Translations under genes and position numbers: made by a program
Shown here: positions 34,275 through 43,592 of the stretch, one piece after another
How positions within the stretch are numbered: position 1 is the stretch's first letter
How the letters are laid out: each line of letters opens with the position of its first letter
From: Bradyrhizobium sp.
Lineage (GTDB): Bacteria > Pseudomonadota > Alphaproteobacteria > Rhizobiales > Xanthobacteraceae
NCBI RefSeq assembly: GCF_004799445.1
Contig: NZ_SSNA01000213.1
Coordinates: 1 to 64,000, forward strand
Reading direction: 5' to 3'
Length of the DNA stretch: 64,000 bases
Notes under the pieces: generated by a model
Told to the model about the DNA's origin: nothing
What the model saw: the letters and a program-made list of their open reading frames with translations, nothing else
The model's database searches: none

Positions 34275-35531
34275 TCAGCTCGGGAACGTGCAGCTGTTCT
34301 CTTCCCTGGTCGCGGCGATCACTTCCAGATCCTCGTCGGGGCCCGGTACCGGCGGGCTCGAGGTGAAGATGTCCCACTGGTTTTTGATCTTGTCGGCGGG
34401 AAGTGCCGTGACCGCGTACATCTCGTGCATCAATTGATGATCGGAAGCCCGGAAGTAACCCTGCCGCGTCTTGAGCAGATCGTACTTCGCGCCCTTCTCG
34501 AAGTGCGCGATGATGGCGGGCGAATCCGCCGATTTGATCTCGTTGACGGTCTGCGCCACGATCTTGGCGGCGATGTAGTCGCCCCAGGCCTGGTTTTCCG
34601 GCGGCTTGGAATATTTCTTGGTGAAGGCCGCGACGAACGCCTTGGAGCCGGGCGTGTCGAGCAGATGATGCCAGACCACCGGCCAGGTGCCGACGAAATT
34701 GCCCTTGCCCGCGGCCCAGGCCAGCGCGGTGTCGAAGCCGAAGCCGCCGACCGGGAAGGTGAGGCCGAACTCGGCATATTGCTTGAGGAAGTTGGTGATC
34801 TGGTTGCCGGCGAGATTGATCACGACCAGATCGGGCCTGGCTTCGCGGATCTTCAGGAGATAGGCGGAGAAATCGGTGGCGTCGGTCGGCACCAGATCGT
34901 CGCCGGCGAAATTGCCGCCATTGGCTTCCATGAAGCGCTTTGAAACCTTCAACAGGTCATGGCCGAAAGCATAGTCCGCCGTCAGCGAATACCACTTCTT
35001 GCCCTTGACCAGGCCATCCCTGAGGAACGAGCGGCCGACGGTTTTGACATACATCGAATTCTGCGACTCGACGTGGAACATGTAGCGCTGGCAATCCTTG
35101 CCGCGTAGCGCATCCGAATTGCCGCCGGTGTTGATGAACAGAATCTTGTTGCGCGAGGCGACCTGCGCGATCGTCAGGCAGGAGGCCGAGGAAATCTCGC
35201 CAATGATGCAGGCGACCTTGTCGCGCTCGATCATGCGCTCGGCCTTGGTGGAGGCGGTCTGCGGATTGACGGAATCCTCCTTCAGCACTTCGACCTTGCG
35301 GCCCATCATGCCGCCGGACGCGTTGATCTCTTCCACCGCGAGATCGATCGCCATCACGGCATATTCGCCGAGCGGCCCGAGAAATCCGGTGCGTGGCGTC
35401 AGGTGGCCGATCCGGAGGACGTCGGCGGTCTGCGCGCGCAGGATCGCCGGGGCGGAAATTCCCGTTGCCAGCGCGATGCTGCCTGCGGTCGTCAACAGGC
35501 CGCGGCGCGTGAATTGATGGTTCTTGGACAT
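34275..35531 (-). CDS. ABC transporter substrate-binding protein (LivK family, TAT-exported)
   Basis: The product has 418 residues. The N-terminus FTRRGLLTTAGSIALATGISAPAILRAQ has a twin-arginine signal. The mature protein begins VLRIGHLTPRTGFLGPLGEYA with IIGEISSASCLTIAQVA, the type I periplasmic-binding fold of Liv/amide/urea systems. It captures the solute for the LivH/LivMGF importer encoded downstream. The ligand is not visible; neighbours (carnitine-like dehydrogenase, BKACE, amidase) suggest a small hydroxy or amide compound. Confidence 0.92.
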   Translation of the reverse strand: MSKNHQFTRRGLLTTAGSIALATGISAPAILRAQTADVLRIGHLTPRTGFLGPLGEYAVMAIDLAVEEINASGGMMGRKVEVLKEDSVNPQTASTKAERMIERDKVACIIGEISSASCLTIAQVASRNKILFINTGGNSDALRGKDCQRYMFHVESQNSMYVKTVGRSFLRDGLVKGKKWYSLTADYAFGHDLLKVSKRFMEANGGNFAGDDLVPTDATDFSAYLLKIREARPDLVVINLAGNQITNFLKQYAEFGLTFPVGGFGFDTALAWAAGKGNFVGTWPVVWHHLLDTPGSKAFVAAFTKKYSKPPENQAWGDYIAAKIVAQTVNEIKSADSPAIIAHFEKGAKYDLLKTRQGYFRASDHQLMHEMYAVTALPADKIKNQWDIFTSSPPVPGPDEDLEVIAATREENSCTFPS

Positions 35532-35631
35532 CAGCCTTGCTCTCCCTGATACGGCCGCAAAGCGGCTGTTTTCCTCTCCGGCAACCGCTGCGTTCGTTCT
35601 GTGAGCTGCGCTTGGTGCGGCTTGCCGTGAT

Positions 35632-35643
35632 CTGTGATCACAG
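35632..35643. promoter_or_regulatory. Palindromic operator candidate CTGTGATCACAG
   Basis: A perfect 12-bp palindrome lies in the 182-base gap between the divergent binding-protein gene and the gntR gene at 35,714. TGTGATCACA-type sites are plausible targets for GntR/FCD proteins. The position suits control of both directions. The half-site GTGATC is repeated immediately upstream (35627-35632). Confidence 0.5.
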
Positions 35644-35713
35644 TTAGAGTTACAAAAGACGGGACGCTTGTCGAGTCCTCTCTCGAACTTCCCGCCGCAT
35701 TGGAGATGGCGCG

Positions 35714-36412
35714 TTGAACTTGCCAGCCACGCTCAACCTGGTCGAGCCGCTCGATCGTCAGACGCTGGGTGAGCGCGCCTATGCGCAGCTGGCCGATCTG
35801 TTGATCTCCGGCCGACTCGCACCGGGCGAGAAATTGTCGCTGCGCGCGGCGGCCGACATGCTCGGCGTCTCCATTATGCCGGTGCGCGAGGCGGTGTCGC
35901 GGCTGGTCGCCGACGGGGCGCTGGAAGTGACGCCGAACCGCGCAGTGCGCGTGCCCCTGATGTCAGCGGCGCAATTCCGCGACCTGACGAAGGTGCGGAT
36001 CGCGATCGAGGGCCATGCGGCCGCGCAAGCAGCCCTTAACCGTGACAAGCGCGATCTCGTAGAAATCGCGCGCGCGGAGGAAGCGATGCGGGCGGAGAGC
36101 AAGCAGCCGAAGCCGGACCTGCCGCGCGCGGTCGAACTCAACAAGACCTTTCACTTTGCGGTCTACGAAGCGGCGCATTCGCCGATCCTGGTGGAAATCA
36201 TCCGCGCGCTCTGGCTCAAGGCCGGACCGGTGATCAACCTCGACCTGCGCGCCAATCCGGAACGGCTGGCGAAAGGCGACGCGATCCGGTTTCACGCCAA
36301 TGTGCGCACGGCGATTGCGAGCGGCGACGAAGCCGCGGCGCAGGCCGGCATTGCCGCCGACATCAGTGGTGCCGCGGAGGTCATTCTTTCGCGCGGCGGT
36401 CTCGCCGGCTGA
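35714..36412 (+). CDS. GntR family regulator with FCD domain
   Basis: The product has 232 residues. TTG 35714 is the likely start, with GGAGATGG about 5 bases upstream. The HTH (about 25-85) contains SLRAAADMLGVSIMPVREAVSRLVADGALEV, followed by an FCD domain with LNKTFHFAVYEAAHSPILVEIIRAL. It is transcribed divergently from the Liv transporter operon and in the same direction as the following SDR. It probably represses the transporter and the catabolic genes and releases them when a ligand binds. The palindrome at 35,632 is a likely site. Confidence 0.92.
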   Translation: MNLPATLNLVEPLDRQTLGERAYAQLADLLISGRLAPGEKLSLRAAADMLGVSIMPVREAVSRLVADGALEVTPNRAVRVPLMSAAQFRDLTKVRIAIEGHAAAQAALNRDKRDLVEIARAEEAMRAESKQPKPDLPRAVELNKTFHFAVYEAAHSPILVEIIRALWLKAGPVINLDLRANPERLAKGDAIRFHANVRTAIASGDEAAAQAGIAADISGAAEVILSRGGLAG

Positions 36413-36439
36413 CACTTTCAACGACACTTTGGAGCGATC

Positions 36440-37216
36440 ATGGATCTCGATATCAGGGGGTTGCGCGTGCTGGTAACGGCCGGCGCCAACGGCATCGGCC
36501 TCGCCATCGCGCGGGCGTTTGCACGCGAAGGCGCCAGAGTTCACACCTGCGACGTCGATGAGACTGCATTGTCGGCACTTGCGGCGAGCGATCCCTCCAT
36601 CACGCAGACGAAGTGCGATGTTTCCGACCGCAACGCCGTGAAGCGACTGTTCGAGGAAGCGACCGGGAACCTCCGCGGCCTCGACGTCCTCGTCAACAAT
36701 GCAGGCATCGCCGGGCCGACCTCGAAGGTCGAGGAGATGAATCCGGAAGACTGGGACCGCTGCCTCGACATCTGCCTGACCGGGCAGTTCAACTGCACCC
36801 GGCTGGCGGTGCCCTTGCTGCGCGAGAGCAAGAATGCCTCGATCGTCAATATCTCCTCCGCCGCGGGCCGGCTCGGCTTTGCGATGCGATCGCCCTATGC
36901 GGCGGCGAAATGGGGCGTGATCGGCTTCACCAAATCGCTGTCGATCGAGCTCGGGCCGGACAACATCCGCGTCAATGCGATCCTGCCCGGGCTTGTCGCC
37001 GGCGACCGGCAGCGCCGCGTGCTGGAAGCCAAGGCGCAGCAGCGTGGCATCTCCTACGCCGAGATGGAGCGCACGGCGTTCTCCTATACCTCGATCAAGG
37101 ATTACGTGACGCCGGACCAGCTCGCCGATCAGATCCTGTTCATGTGCAGCCCGCGCGGCAAGACGATTTCCGGGCAGGCCATTTCGATCTGCGGCGATAC
37201 CCAGATGTTGGGATAG
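36440..37216 (+). CDS. SDR family oxidoreductase
   Basis: The product has 258 residues. VLVTAGANGIGLAIA is a TGxxxGxG variant with Ala for the first Gly, LVNNAGIAG is present, and SPYAAAKWGV gives catalytic Tyr and Lys. ISICGDTQMLG closes the protein where most SDRs end DGG. It starts 28 bases after gntR, so the two are co-transcribed. The reaction is unknown. It may oxidise the alcohol before or after uptake in the same pathway as the divergent operon. Confidence 0.88.
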   Translation: MDLDIRGLRVLVTAGANGIGLAIARAFAREGARVHTCDVDETALSALAASDPSITQTKCDVSDRNAVKRLFEEATGNLRGLDVLVNNAGIAGPTSKVEEMNPEDWDRCLDICLTGQFNCTRLAVPLLRESKNASIVNISSAAGRLGFAMRSPYAAAKWGVIGFTKSLSIELGPDNIRVNAILPGLVAGDRQRRVLEAKAQQRGISYAEMERTAFSYTSIKDYVTPDQLADQILFMCSPRGKTISGQAISICGDTQMLG

Positions 37217-37232
37217 GCGACAGTGACTGGAG

Positions 37233-38579
37233 CTATTTGCCCGGCGCGATCTTCGGAATGCCGGGTTCGAATTCTAAAGCGCTCTCGACCCATTTAGCCA
37301 CGCGAAGCAGGTGATAATCCTGCCGGTACGAACCCACGATCTGAATACCGAGTGGCAGGCCTTTTTTGCCAAACCCTGCCGGCAGCGACACCGCGGGCGC
37401 GCCGATCAAGGTCCACGGCGCGCAATATTCCGCGTCGCCGGTGTAATCGAGGCCTTCGGGCGCTTCGCCGAACGCCGGCACGGTCAGGATGGCATCGAAG
37501 CCGGACATCTGTGCCGGAAGTGCCGCACGCAATTTTTCCTGAATAGCCTTAGCGCCGAGATAGGCAAAGGCGGTGAGCTCCCTGCCGGCCTTGACGGCCG
37601 ATTTCAGGAAGTCGCTGCTGCGGTCGGGGTAACGCTCGACCAGACCGCTGAAAATATGCGTGGCCTCGCTGGACATGATGGTGTTGACCGCGCTCCAGTT
37701 GGAATCGAGTTCTTCCCACTCGCGTTCTTCGACAACGGCGCCAGCCTCGCGCAGTCTTGCAACGGCGGCCTCGAACACCTTCTGCTGCTCGGGCTCGGCC
37801 CGCGACCATTTTTCGAATCGCACGATCCGAAGCCGCGGCTTCTCCAGCGCTGGCACTCCCTGACGGGCGTCGACATCGAAGTGGGGAAGGGGCCGGCCAT
37901 GCGGATCGAGCTCGCTTACGGCTGATATCAGCGACAGCGCATAGGCGACGTCATCGACGCGGCGGGCGAAGAAGCCGACGTGATCGAGCGACGGGCTCAG
38001 GGGATGCACGCCGGCGCGGGGGATCGCGCCGAAACTCGGCTTGAGGCCGACCACGCCGTTGAACGCCGCAGGCCGGATCACCGAACCCAGCGTCTGCGTT
38101 CCCAGGGCCAGCGGCACGATGCCCGCCGCGACCGCCGCGGCCGAACCCGAGGACGAGCCGCCCGGCGTATGCTTCGAATTCCAGGGATTCGTGGTCGGTC
38201 CGGGATGGCGCCAGGCGAATTCCGTCGACACCGTCTTGCCGAAGATCGTGGCGCCGAGATTGCGCAGGCGTTCGACGACCCAGGCGTCCCGCTCCGGAAT
38301 GTGATTCCGGTAGATCTGCGATCCGTTGGTGGTCGGCATGTCGGACGTGGCGATGATGTCCTTGATGGCCACGGGAATGCCCGACAGCGGGCCCGGCCGG
38401 CGCGCGGCATCGACCGGGAGATATTCGAACGCCTTGAGCACCCCTTCCACGGCCTTTGCCCTCTCCAGGCAGGCGGCGGCGTAATTGTCCGCCAAGGCCT
38501 GATCGTCCTTGAAGCGGTGGAGAAGTTCGAGAACGCCGGCGCCGGACGGAGGTGCGGATCGAGCAGTCGGATCGGTCAT
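37233..38579 (-). CDS. Amidase (amidase signature family)
   Basis: The product has 448 residues from ATG 38579. The Ser-cisSer-Lys triad is present: Lys73 in PVAIKDI, Ser142 in TPGGSSSGSAAAVA and Ser166 in LGSVIRPA. It hydrolyses a linear amide to a carboxylate and ammonia; the exact substrate is unknown. It converges on the SDR gene with 16 bases between them and is followed (upstream on its strand) by other minus-strand genes of a different transporter. It is not GatA in context, since no gatB or gatC is nearby. Confidence 0.9.
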   Translation of the reverse strand: MTDPTARSAPPSGAGVLELLHRFKDDQALADNYAAACLERAKAVEGVLKAFEYLPVDAARRPGPLSGIPVAIKDIIATSDMPTTNGSQIYRNHIPERDAWVVERLRNLGATIFGKTVSTEFAWRHPGPTTNPWNSKHTPGGSSSGSAAAVAAGIVPLALGTQTLGSVIRPAAFNGVVGLKPSFGAIPRAGVHPLSPSLDHVGFFARRVDDVAYALSLISAVSELDPHGRPLPHFDVDARQGVPALEKPRLRIVRFEKWSRAEPEQQKVFEAAVARLREAGAVVEEREWEELDSNWSAVNTIMSSEATHIFSGLVERYPDRSSDFLKSAVKAGRELTAFAYLGAKAIQEKLRAALPAQMSGFDAILTVPAFGEAPEGLDYTGDAEYCAPWTLIGAPAVSLPAGFGKKGLPLGIQIVGSYRQDYHLLRVAKWVESALEFEPGIPKIAPGK

Positions 38580-38634
38580 TTCGGAAGGTCCCAGACAGAT
38601 GCAAGGATCATTTGGGCGGTCGTGCAATTGGGAG

Positions 38635-39417
38635 TCAAGCCCGCGCAAGCGTGAGATGGCTGGTGAGCCGGCGCGCGATGTCACGCCGCAACGCGTTGAA
38701 CTCCGGCGAAGACACATCGCGCGGCCGCGCAAGCTCGATGCGGAAATCGCTGTCGATCCGGCCGGGACCGGCGCTCATCACAAGCACGCGATCCGCCAGC
38801 AGCACGGCTTCCTCGACCGAATGCGTCACGAAAATGGTGGTAACGCCGGTGCGCTTCCATATCTGCAGCAGTTCGTGCTGAAGCTGCTCGCGGGTCAGCG
38901 CGTCGAGTGCGCCGAACGGTTCGTCCATCAACAGGATATTGGCATTGTTGGCGAGCACGCGCGCGATCGCGACGCGTTGCTTCATTCCGCCCGACAGCTG
39001 GTTCGGATAGCGGTCGGCGAAGCGTTCGAGGCCGACCATCCTGATGAATTCATCCGTCGTCCGCTCGATCTCCTCGCGCGGCAGTTGCCGCTGCCGCGGG
39101 CCAAAGCTGATATTCTGGCGCACCGTCATCCACGGAAACAGGGCATAATCCTGGAACACCATGCCGCGGTCGCTGCCGGGGCCGTTGACGACCTTGCCGT
39201 AGATCGAAACCTCCCCGGTCGTCGGCTCCTCGAACCCCGCGATGATGCGCAGCAACGTCGATTTCCCGCAGCCGGATGCGCCGATCATGCAGACGAATTC
39301 GCTCCTGGGGATGGTCAGATCGACCGGCGCCAGGGCCTCGACCTCGCCGTCGCCGACCGCAAAGCGCTTGGTCACGCCACGGATGGTAAGGATGTCCGGA
39401 GGATCAGCGTTACTCAC
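38635..39417 (-). CDS. ABC transporter ATPase, nitrate/sulfonate/taurine type
   Basis: The product has 260 residues from GTG 39417. Walker A is GASGCGKSTL, the signature LSGGMKQRVAIARVLA, and Walker B ILLMDEPFGALD. This matches SsuB/TauB/NrtD-type ATPases. It overlaps the permease gene upstream by 8 bases and completes an SsuABC-like importer with the next two genes. The substrate is not sulfonate by default; the nitrilase next to the cluster suggests a nitrile or related compound (inference). Confidence 0.93.
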   Translation of the reverse strand: MSNADPPDILTIRGVTKRFAVGDGEVEALAPVDLTIPRSEFVCMIGASGCGKSTLLRIIAGFEEPTTGEVSIYGKVVNGPGSDRGMVFQDYALFPWMTVRQNISFGPRQRQLPREEIERTTDEFIRMVGLERFADRYPNQLSGGMKQRVAIARVLANNANILLMDEPFGALDALTREQLQHELLQIWKRTGVTTIFVTHSVEEAVLLADRVLVMSAGPGRIDSDFRIELARPRDVSSPEFNALRRDIARRLTSHLTLARA

Positions 39418-40282
39418 GGTGCTGCGGGCTCCAGCTCAAGAGGCGGTTAGAGATCGCGACGATGATCCGGTCGGTGATGAATCCGCACGCGCCGATCACG
39501 ATCATGCCGGTGATCACGAGATCGGTGCGCGACAGGGTGCGACCGTCCATCACCACCGAGCCGAGGCCGGTCGGGACGCCGGTCATCTCGCCGACCACGA
39601 TCAATATCCAGGCAAATCCATGCGCGATCCGCAGCCCGCTGAAGATCGCCGGCAAGGAAGCCGGAAGCACGATCTGCCGGAACATCCCCGTCCCGGAGCA
39701 TCCGAGCATCGAGGCTGCCTCGAACAGGCGCGGATCGATCGAACGCACCCCGAACATGGTGTTGAGCAGAATCGGATAGAAGGCGCCGAGGAAGACCAGG
39801 AAGATCGCCGCATTCGGCCCCAATCCAAAAAAGATCATCGACAGCGGCAACCAGGCGGTCACCGGTATCGGCCGCAGCAGCGAGATGGTCGGATCAAGCA
39901 ATTGCCGCAGTAGCTTGATGCGTCCGATCAGCAGACCCAAGGGAATGCCGATCAATGCGGCGAGAAAAAACCCGCCATAGACGCGCTGCACTGATTTCCA
40001 GACATGGATCAGGATCGTGCCGCTGAAGGCGTCGTCGTAAACGCCCCCGAACGAGAAATCGTACATCATCACCGCGACCTGATACGGGCTCGGAATGAGC
40101 CGCGTGCCTGTGATGGCGACGGCGCGGTCCCAGATCAGGATCAGCAGGATCGGAAAACCGGCGCCGAGGGCGAAGGCGCGCAGCTTCTCCAGGCGCTGCC
40201 GGTTGCGGCGGCGATTGACTGATCTCGCGGCCGCAATGCTCCGTTCCTCGCGTTCGGAGATGGTGGTGGCGTGGTCGTTCAC
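39410..40282 (-). CDS. ABC transporter permease, SsuC/TauC type
   Basis: The product has 290 residues from GTG 40282. About six membrane helices; SLLRPIPVTAWLPLSMIFFGLG and GLRIAHGFAWILIVVGEM mark the BPD_transp_1 loop. The N-terminal 35 residues are Arg-rich and cytoplasmic. It lies between the ATPase (8-base overlap) and the binding protein (10-base gap), one operon. Confidence 0.92.
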   Translation of the reverse strand: MNDHATTISEREERSIAAARSVNRRRNRQRLEKLRAFALGAGFPILLILIWDRAVAITGTRLIPSPYQVAVMMYDFSFGGVYDDAFSGTILIHVWKSVQRVYGGFFLAALIGIPLGLLIGRIKLLRQLLDPTISLLRPIPVTAWLPLSMIFFGLGPNAAIFLVFLGAFYPILLNTMFGVRSIDPRLFEAASMLGCSGTGMFRQIVLPASLPAIFSGLRIAHGFAWILIVVGEMTGVPTGLGSVVMDGRTLSRTDLVITGMIVIGACGFITDRIIVAISNRLLSWSPQHRE

Positions 40283-40291
40283 TTTGATCGG

Positions 40292-41239
40292 CTACATGAA
40301 CTGTTGGGTGATGGCCCGCGACATGTCGGGCGCCTGGCGAACCTGCTTCTTTTCGACCATCAATTCGCTGTAGGCCTTGGCGCGCTTGATGAAATCGTCG
40401 TCGATCTTCCAGGTCAATTCGACATTGGGGACGGCGATTTCGATCGACTTGCGCTGCTGGCCGAGCTTCTGCATCGCGATCTGAATCATCTCGTCGGGAT
40501 GCGCCATCGCGTAATCAGTGGCCTTCTTGTGCATGTCGACGATCATCCTGAGCCGCTCCGGATTCTCCTTGATCATCTTTTCGCTGGCGGACAGAATCAT
40601 GTTGAGCGAGCCGATCGAGGTCGAATACGGATATTCGATCAGGCGGCCGGTGCCGTTGGCAAGGCTGATTCCCGGGCCGGGCTCCGCGCCGACATAGGCA
40701 TCGATATCGCCGCGGGCCAGCGCGCCTGCCATGTCGCTGAACGAAAGCCGGATCGGCTGAATGTCCGATATCGACATGCCCTCGGCCTTGAGCCGCTCGA
40801 GGATGACCACCTCCTGTGTCGAGCCCGGGAAGATCGCCACGCGCTTCCCCTTCAGGTCCTTGATGGTCTTGATGTCGGATTTGGCGTCGGCGACAATTCC
40901 CATGCCGCGGTTGGTCGCGGCCGCGACGATCACGACCGGTTCGCCTGCGGCGGCGCCGAGCAGAAAAGCGGCGATGCCATGGATGCAGGTGTCGACGGTG
41001 CCGGTCAGCACCGCGTTCTTGCCATCGGTCGGGCTCTCAAACGGGATGACTTCCACGGTGTAACCGGGTGGCGCGAATTTCTCGTAGAAGTAGGGCGTGA
41101 TGCCGTGGATCAGCTTCAGCGTGCCGACCCGCAGGACCTTGTCCTCGGCCTTCGCCTGCGGCGCGGCAAGCAGAGGGGACAGCACTGCGAATGAAACGAG
41201 CAACAGGCGGGTCAACAGCGAATTGGGCGCAGCAGGCAT
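40292..41239 (-). CDS. ABC transporter substrate-binding protein (NMT1/SsuA-like)
   Basis: The product has 315 residues from ATG 41239, preceded by AAAGGA. MPAAPNSLLTRLLLVSFAVLSPLLAAPQAKA is a signal peptide. The mature part (VLRVGTLKLIHGITPYFYEKF, GKRVAIFPGSTQEVVILERL, DAYVGAEPGPG) has the NMT1/SsuA fold. It delivers the ligand to the permease and ATPase downstream. The ligand is unknown. Confidence 0.9.
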   Translation of the reverse strand: MPAAPNSLLTRLLLVSFAVLSPLLAAPQAKAEDKVLRVGTLKLIHGITPYFYEKFAPPGYTVEVIPFESPTDGKNAVLTGTVDTCIHGIAAFLLGAAAGEPVVIVAAATNRGMGIVADAKSDIKTIKDLKGKRVAIFPGSTQEVVILERLKAEGMSISDIQPIRLSFSDMAGALARGDIDAYVGAEPGPGISLANGTGRLIEYPYSTSIGSLNMILSASEKMIKENPERLRMIVDMHKKATDYAMAHPDEMIQIAMQKLGQQRKSIEIAVPNVELTWKIDDDFIKRAKAYSELMVEKKQVRQAPDMSRAITQQFM

Positions 41240-41402
41240 AACGATCCTTTCGAAGGACGATCTTGATGCAACCCGGCGTCGGTACTCTACAGCACCCGGT
41301 AAATCGAGTGAACTAGATTGATTGTGCGCCGAAGATCGCCTGCCCGGCGGAATTGCCGACACCTTGCCGAGCGCGTCGCTGAAAGTCGAGCGAATCGCTC
41401 CT

Positions 41403-42485
41403 TTAACTGAGGGGGCCGATCCCATCGAACTCGCGAAGGCTGAACTCACCATTGTCAAGCTGACCTCGCCGCGCGTGGTCGGCCGCTGCGGTTTCCACGG
41501 TGGGAGCGTCGATAAAATGCGCCGGTTCAAGCGGCGTGCGGTTGATGGTCAGGTTGAAAATATCGAACCGGTTGTAATAGCCGACGACATCGTGGAATTG
41601 CTTCGGCTCGACGCCCTTCTCCGTGTCGATATCGGCATACAGGATGCCCTCATGTTCGGAAAGAACCTCGCCGATGACGTTGCAGGAGGGGTCGATCACG
41701 AGCGAGATGCCGCGCGGCGATCCGTCGATGATATCAAGGCTTGCTCGGTTGGCCATGCCCAGCGCTTCGCGCATGGCTGCGTCGACGAAGCCCGAGGCGA
41801 CGATGTTGAAGACCTTCGCCTCGAAGGCATGCGCGCCGGCCCTGATCTCGATGGCGCGCTTGAGATCGTAAGCGCCTTCCTCCGAGGGCGGGCGGGTTGG
41901 CCAGATCGGCGGATAGGATGAGATGTGCACCTGCTCGCCCTGCGCCATCAAGGCATAGCGCGAAAGCGGATTGGTATTTTCGCCGCAGATCAGCATTCCA
42001 AGCCTACCGAGCCGCGTCGGCGAAACCCGCAAGCCCCGGGCGTCGCCGTTGGCCCAGATCAGCTTTTCGTAGAATGTCGGGACCAGTTTGCGGTGATGAT
42101 TGAGGATCGACCCGTCGTCGCCAATCAGAAGGTTGGAATTCCAGATACAGCCGACGCTTGCTTCGGTACCTTCGGTAAAGCCCAGGGAAACGAAGACGCC
42201 GTGGCGGCGCGCCGCCATTCGAATGGACCTGATCGCCGGATCGGAAATCTTCTGGGCTTGCGAGACCAGCGCGCGAAAGAAGCCGTGATTATGGATCGGC
42301 GCCTGCAACGCCGCCCAGATCGGGAATCCCGGCAGGAAGGATTCCGGAAATACCACCAGTTCGGCGCCGCCTTTGGCCGCCTCTGCGATGAGATCGCAGG
42401 CTTTTTCCGCGGTCTTTTCGGCATCGAGAAAAACCGAGGAAGTATGGCAGGCGGCAGCCTTGAAGGCTGGATATTGAATGGTCAT
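41403..42485 (-). CDS. Nitrilase-type carbon-nitrogen hydrolase
   Basis: The product has 360 residues from ATG 42485. The catalytic triad is Glu48 (FPESFLPGFP), Lys133 (HHRKLVPTFYEK) and Cys167 (LICGENTNPL). The CGEN form around the Cys and FLPGFP are typical of true nitrilases (aliphatic, arylaceto- or cyanide-active) rather than amidases. It converts a nitrile to a carboxylic acid and ammonia in the cytoplasm. It is the first gene of a minus-strand group with an SsuABC-type importer and lies divergent from a complete Liv operon across a 252-base gap. Confidence 0.9.
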   Translation of the reverse strand: MTIQYPAFKAAACHTSSVFLDAEKTAEKACDLIAEAAKGGAELVVFPESFLPGFPIWAALQAPIHNHGFFRALVSQAQKISDPAIRSIRMAARRHGVFVSLGFTEGTEASVGCIWNSNLLIGDDGSILNHHRKLVPTFYEKLIWANGDARGLRVSPTRLGRLGMLICGENTNPLSRYALMAQGEQVHISSYPPIWPTRPPSEEGAYDLKRAIEIRAGAHAFEAKVFNIVASGFVDAAMREALGMANRASLDIIDGSPRGISLVIDPSCNVIGEVLSEHEGILYADIDTEKGVEPKQFHDVVGYYNRFDIFNLTINRTPLEPAHFIDAPTVETAAADHARRGQLDNGEFSLREFDGIGPLS

Positions 42486-42737
42486 GGCGGCACCCACGGG
42501 CTCGGAGCGGGATAATGTTCTGCCCGGCTCGATTCCACTGTCCGTTACAATCCGCTGCCGCGTAACCCTAGATTTCTGCAAGCCCTTCTGCATCCATGCT
42601 AATGCCAAGGTGACTTCCAACTGGGCAATTGCCGTCGGTTCAAGCACTTGTTTTCCGCAAAGGCACTTGCAGGTTTTCTCGGTGGCGCTCGCGCAAAAGT
42701 GTTGCCAGCCTTAGAGATCAGGGGACGGGCGGAAAAA

Positions 42738-43592
42738 ATGGATCTGGTCATCGCGCTGACGATCAATGGGCTGGTTTGGGGGCTGATCGTCGCTTTGATC
42801 GCCCTTGGCCTTTCCATCATCTTCGGCCTGCTCGACATCATCAATGTCGCCCATGGCGACTTCTTCATGGTCGGCACCGTGCTCGCACTTGTGATCGCCG
42901 GAACCACGGGTTTCTGGATCGCGCTGGTCCTGGTGCCGCTGCTTGGCCTCGCCATGGGCCTAGTGGTCGAGCGGCTGATCATCCGGCCGACCATCAGCGC
43001 TGCCTCGTTGACGATCGTCACGACCTTTGGCCTGTCGATGATCTTGCAGGAGACCGTTCGCGCAACGTTCGGTGCGCAACCGCGCCGGATGGCGGCGCCG
43101 ATCCAGGGAACCATTCCTTTGTTCGGCCTGGAATACGACGTCTATCGTCTGTTTGCCGCGGCCTTCGCGGCGCTGTGTATCGTCGCCTTCTTTCTCTTCC
43201 TGTCACGGACCACGCTTGGGACCTGGATTCGGGCGGTGCGGCAGGACCGCGAAACCGCGACCGCGCTCGGCATTCCCGTGGTTCGGGTCTGCGCCTTTAC
43301 CTTCGGTCTTGGCACCGCGATGGCGCTGCTGGGCGGCGCGATCGCAGCCCCCATCACGACCGTGGAATTTCGAACCGGCGTCGACATTCTGCCCGTCAGT
43401 TTCATGGCGGTCGTCATCGGCGGACTCGGAAATCTGAAGGGCACCGTCGCCGCCGCGGTTCTGCTGGCCGTGCTCGAGGGGCTGATATCGAGCTTTGCCG
43501 ATCCGACATTGGCGCGGATCACGTCGCTGGCTGTGATGTGCATGGTGCTGCTGGTCAAGCCGCGCGGGCTGTTCGCCGGAGCGACACGATGA
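42738..43592 (+). CDS. livH: Branched-chain amino acid-type ABC permease
   Basis: The product has 284 residues from ATG 42738, where the hydrophobic N-terminus MDLVIALTINGLVWGL begins; the frame upstream is not family-like. LLDIINVAHGDFFMVGT is the LivH signature. It overlaps livM by 4 bases (ATGA). First gene of a five-gene importer, all plus strand. The 252 bases to the divergent nitrilase hold both promoters. Confidence 0.92.
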   Translation: MDLVIALTINGLVWGLIVALIALGLSIIFGLLDIINVAHGDFFMVGTVLALVIAGTTGFWIALVLVPLLGLAMGLVVERLIIRPTISAASLTIVTTFGLSMILQETVRATFGAQPRRMAAPIQGTIPLFGLEYDVYRLFAAAFAALCIVAFFLFLSRTTLGTWIRAVRQDRETATALGIPVVRVCAFTFGLGTAMALLGGAIAAPITTVEFRTGVDILPVSFMAVVIGGLGNLKGTVAAAVLLAVLEGLISSFADPTLARITSLAVMCMVLLVKPRGLFAGATR

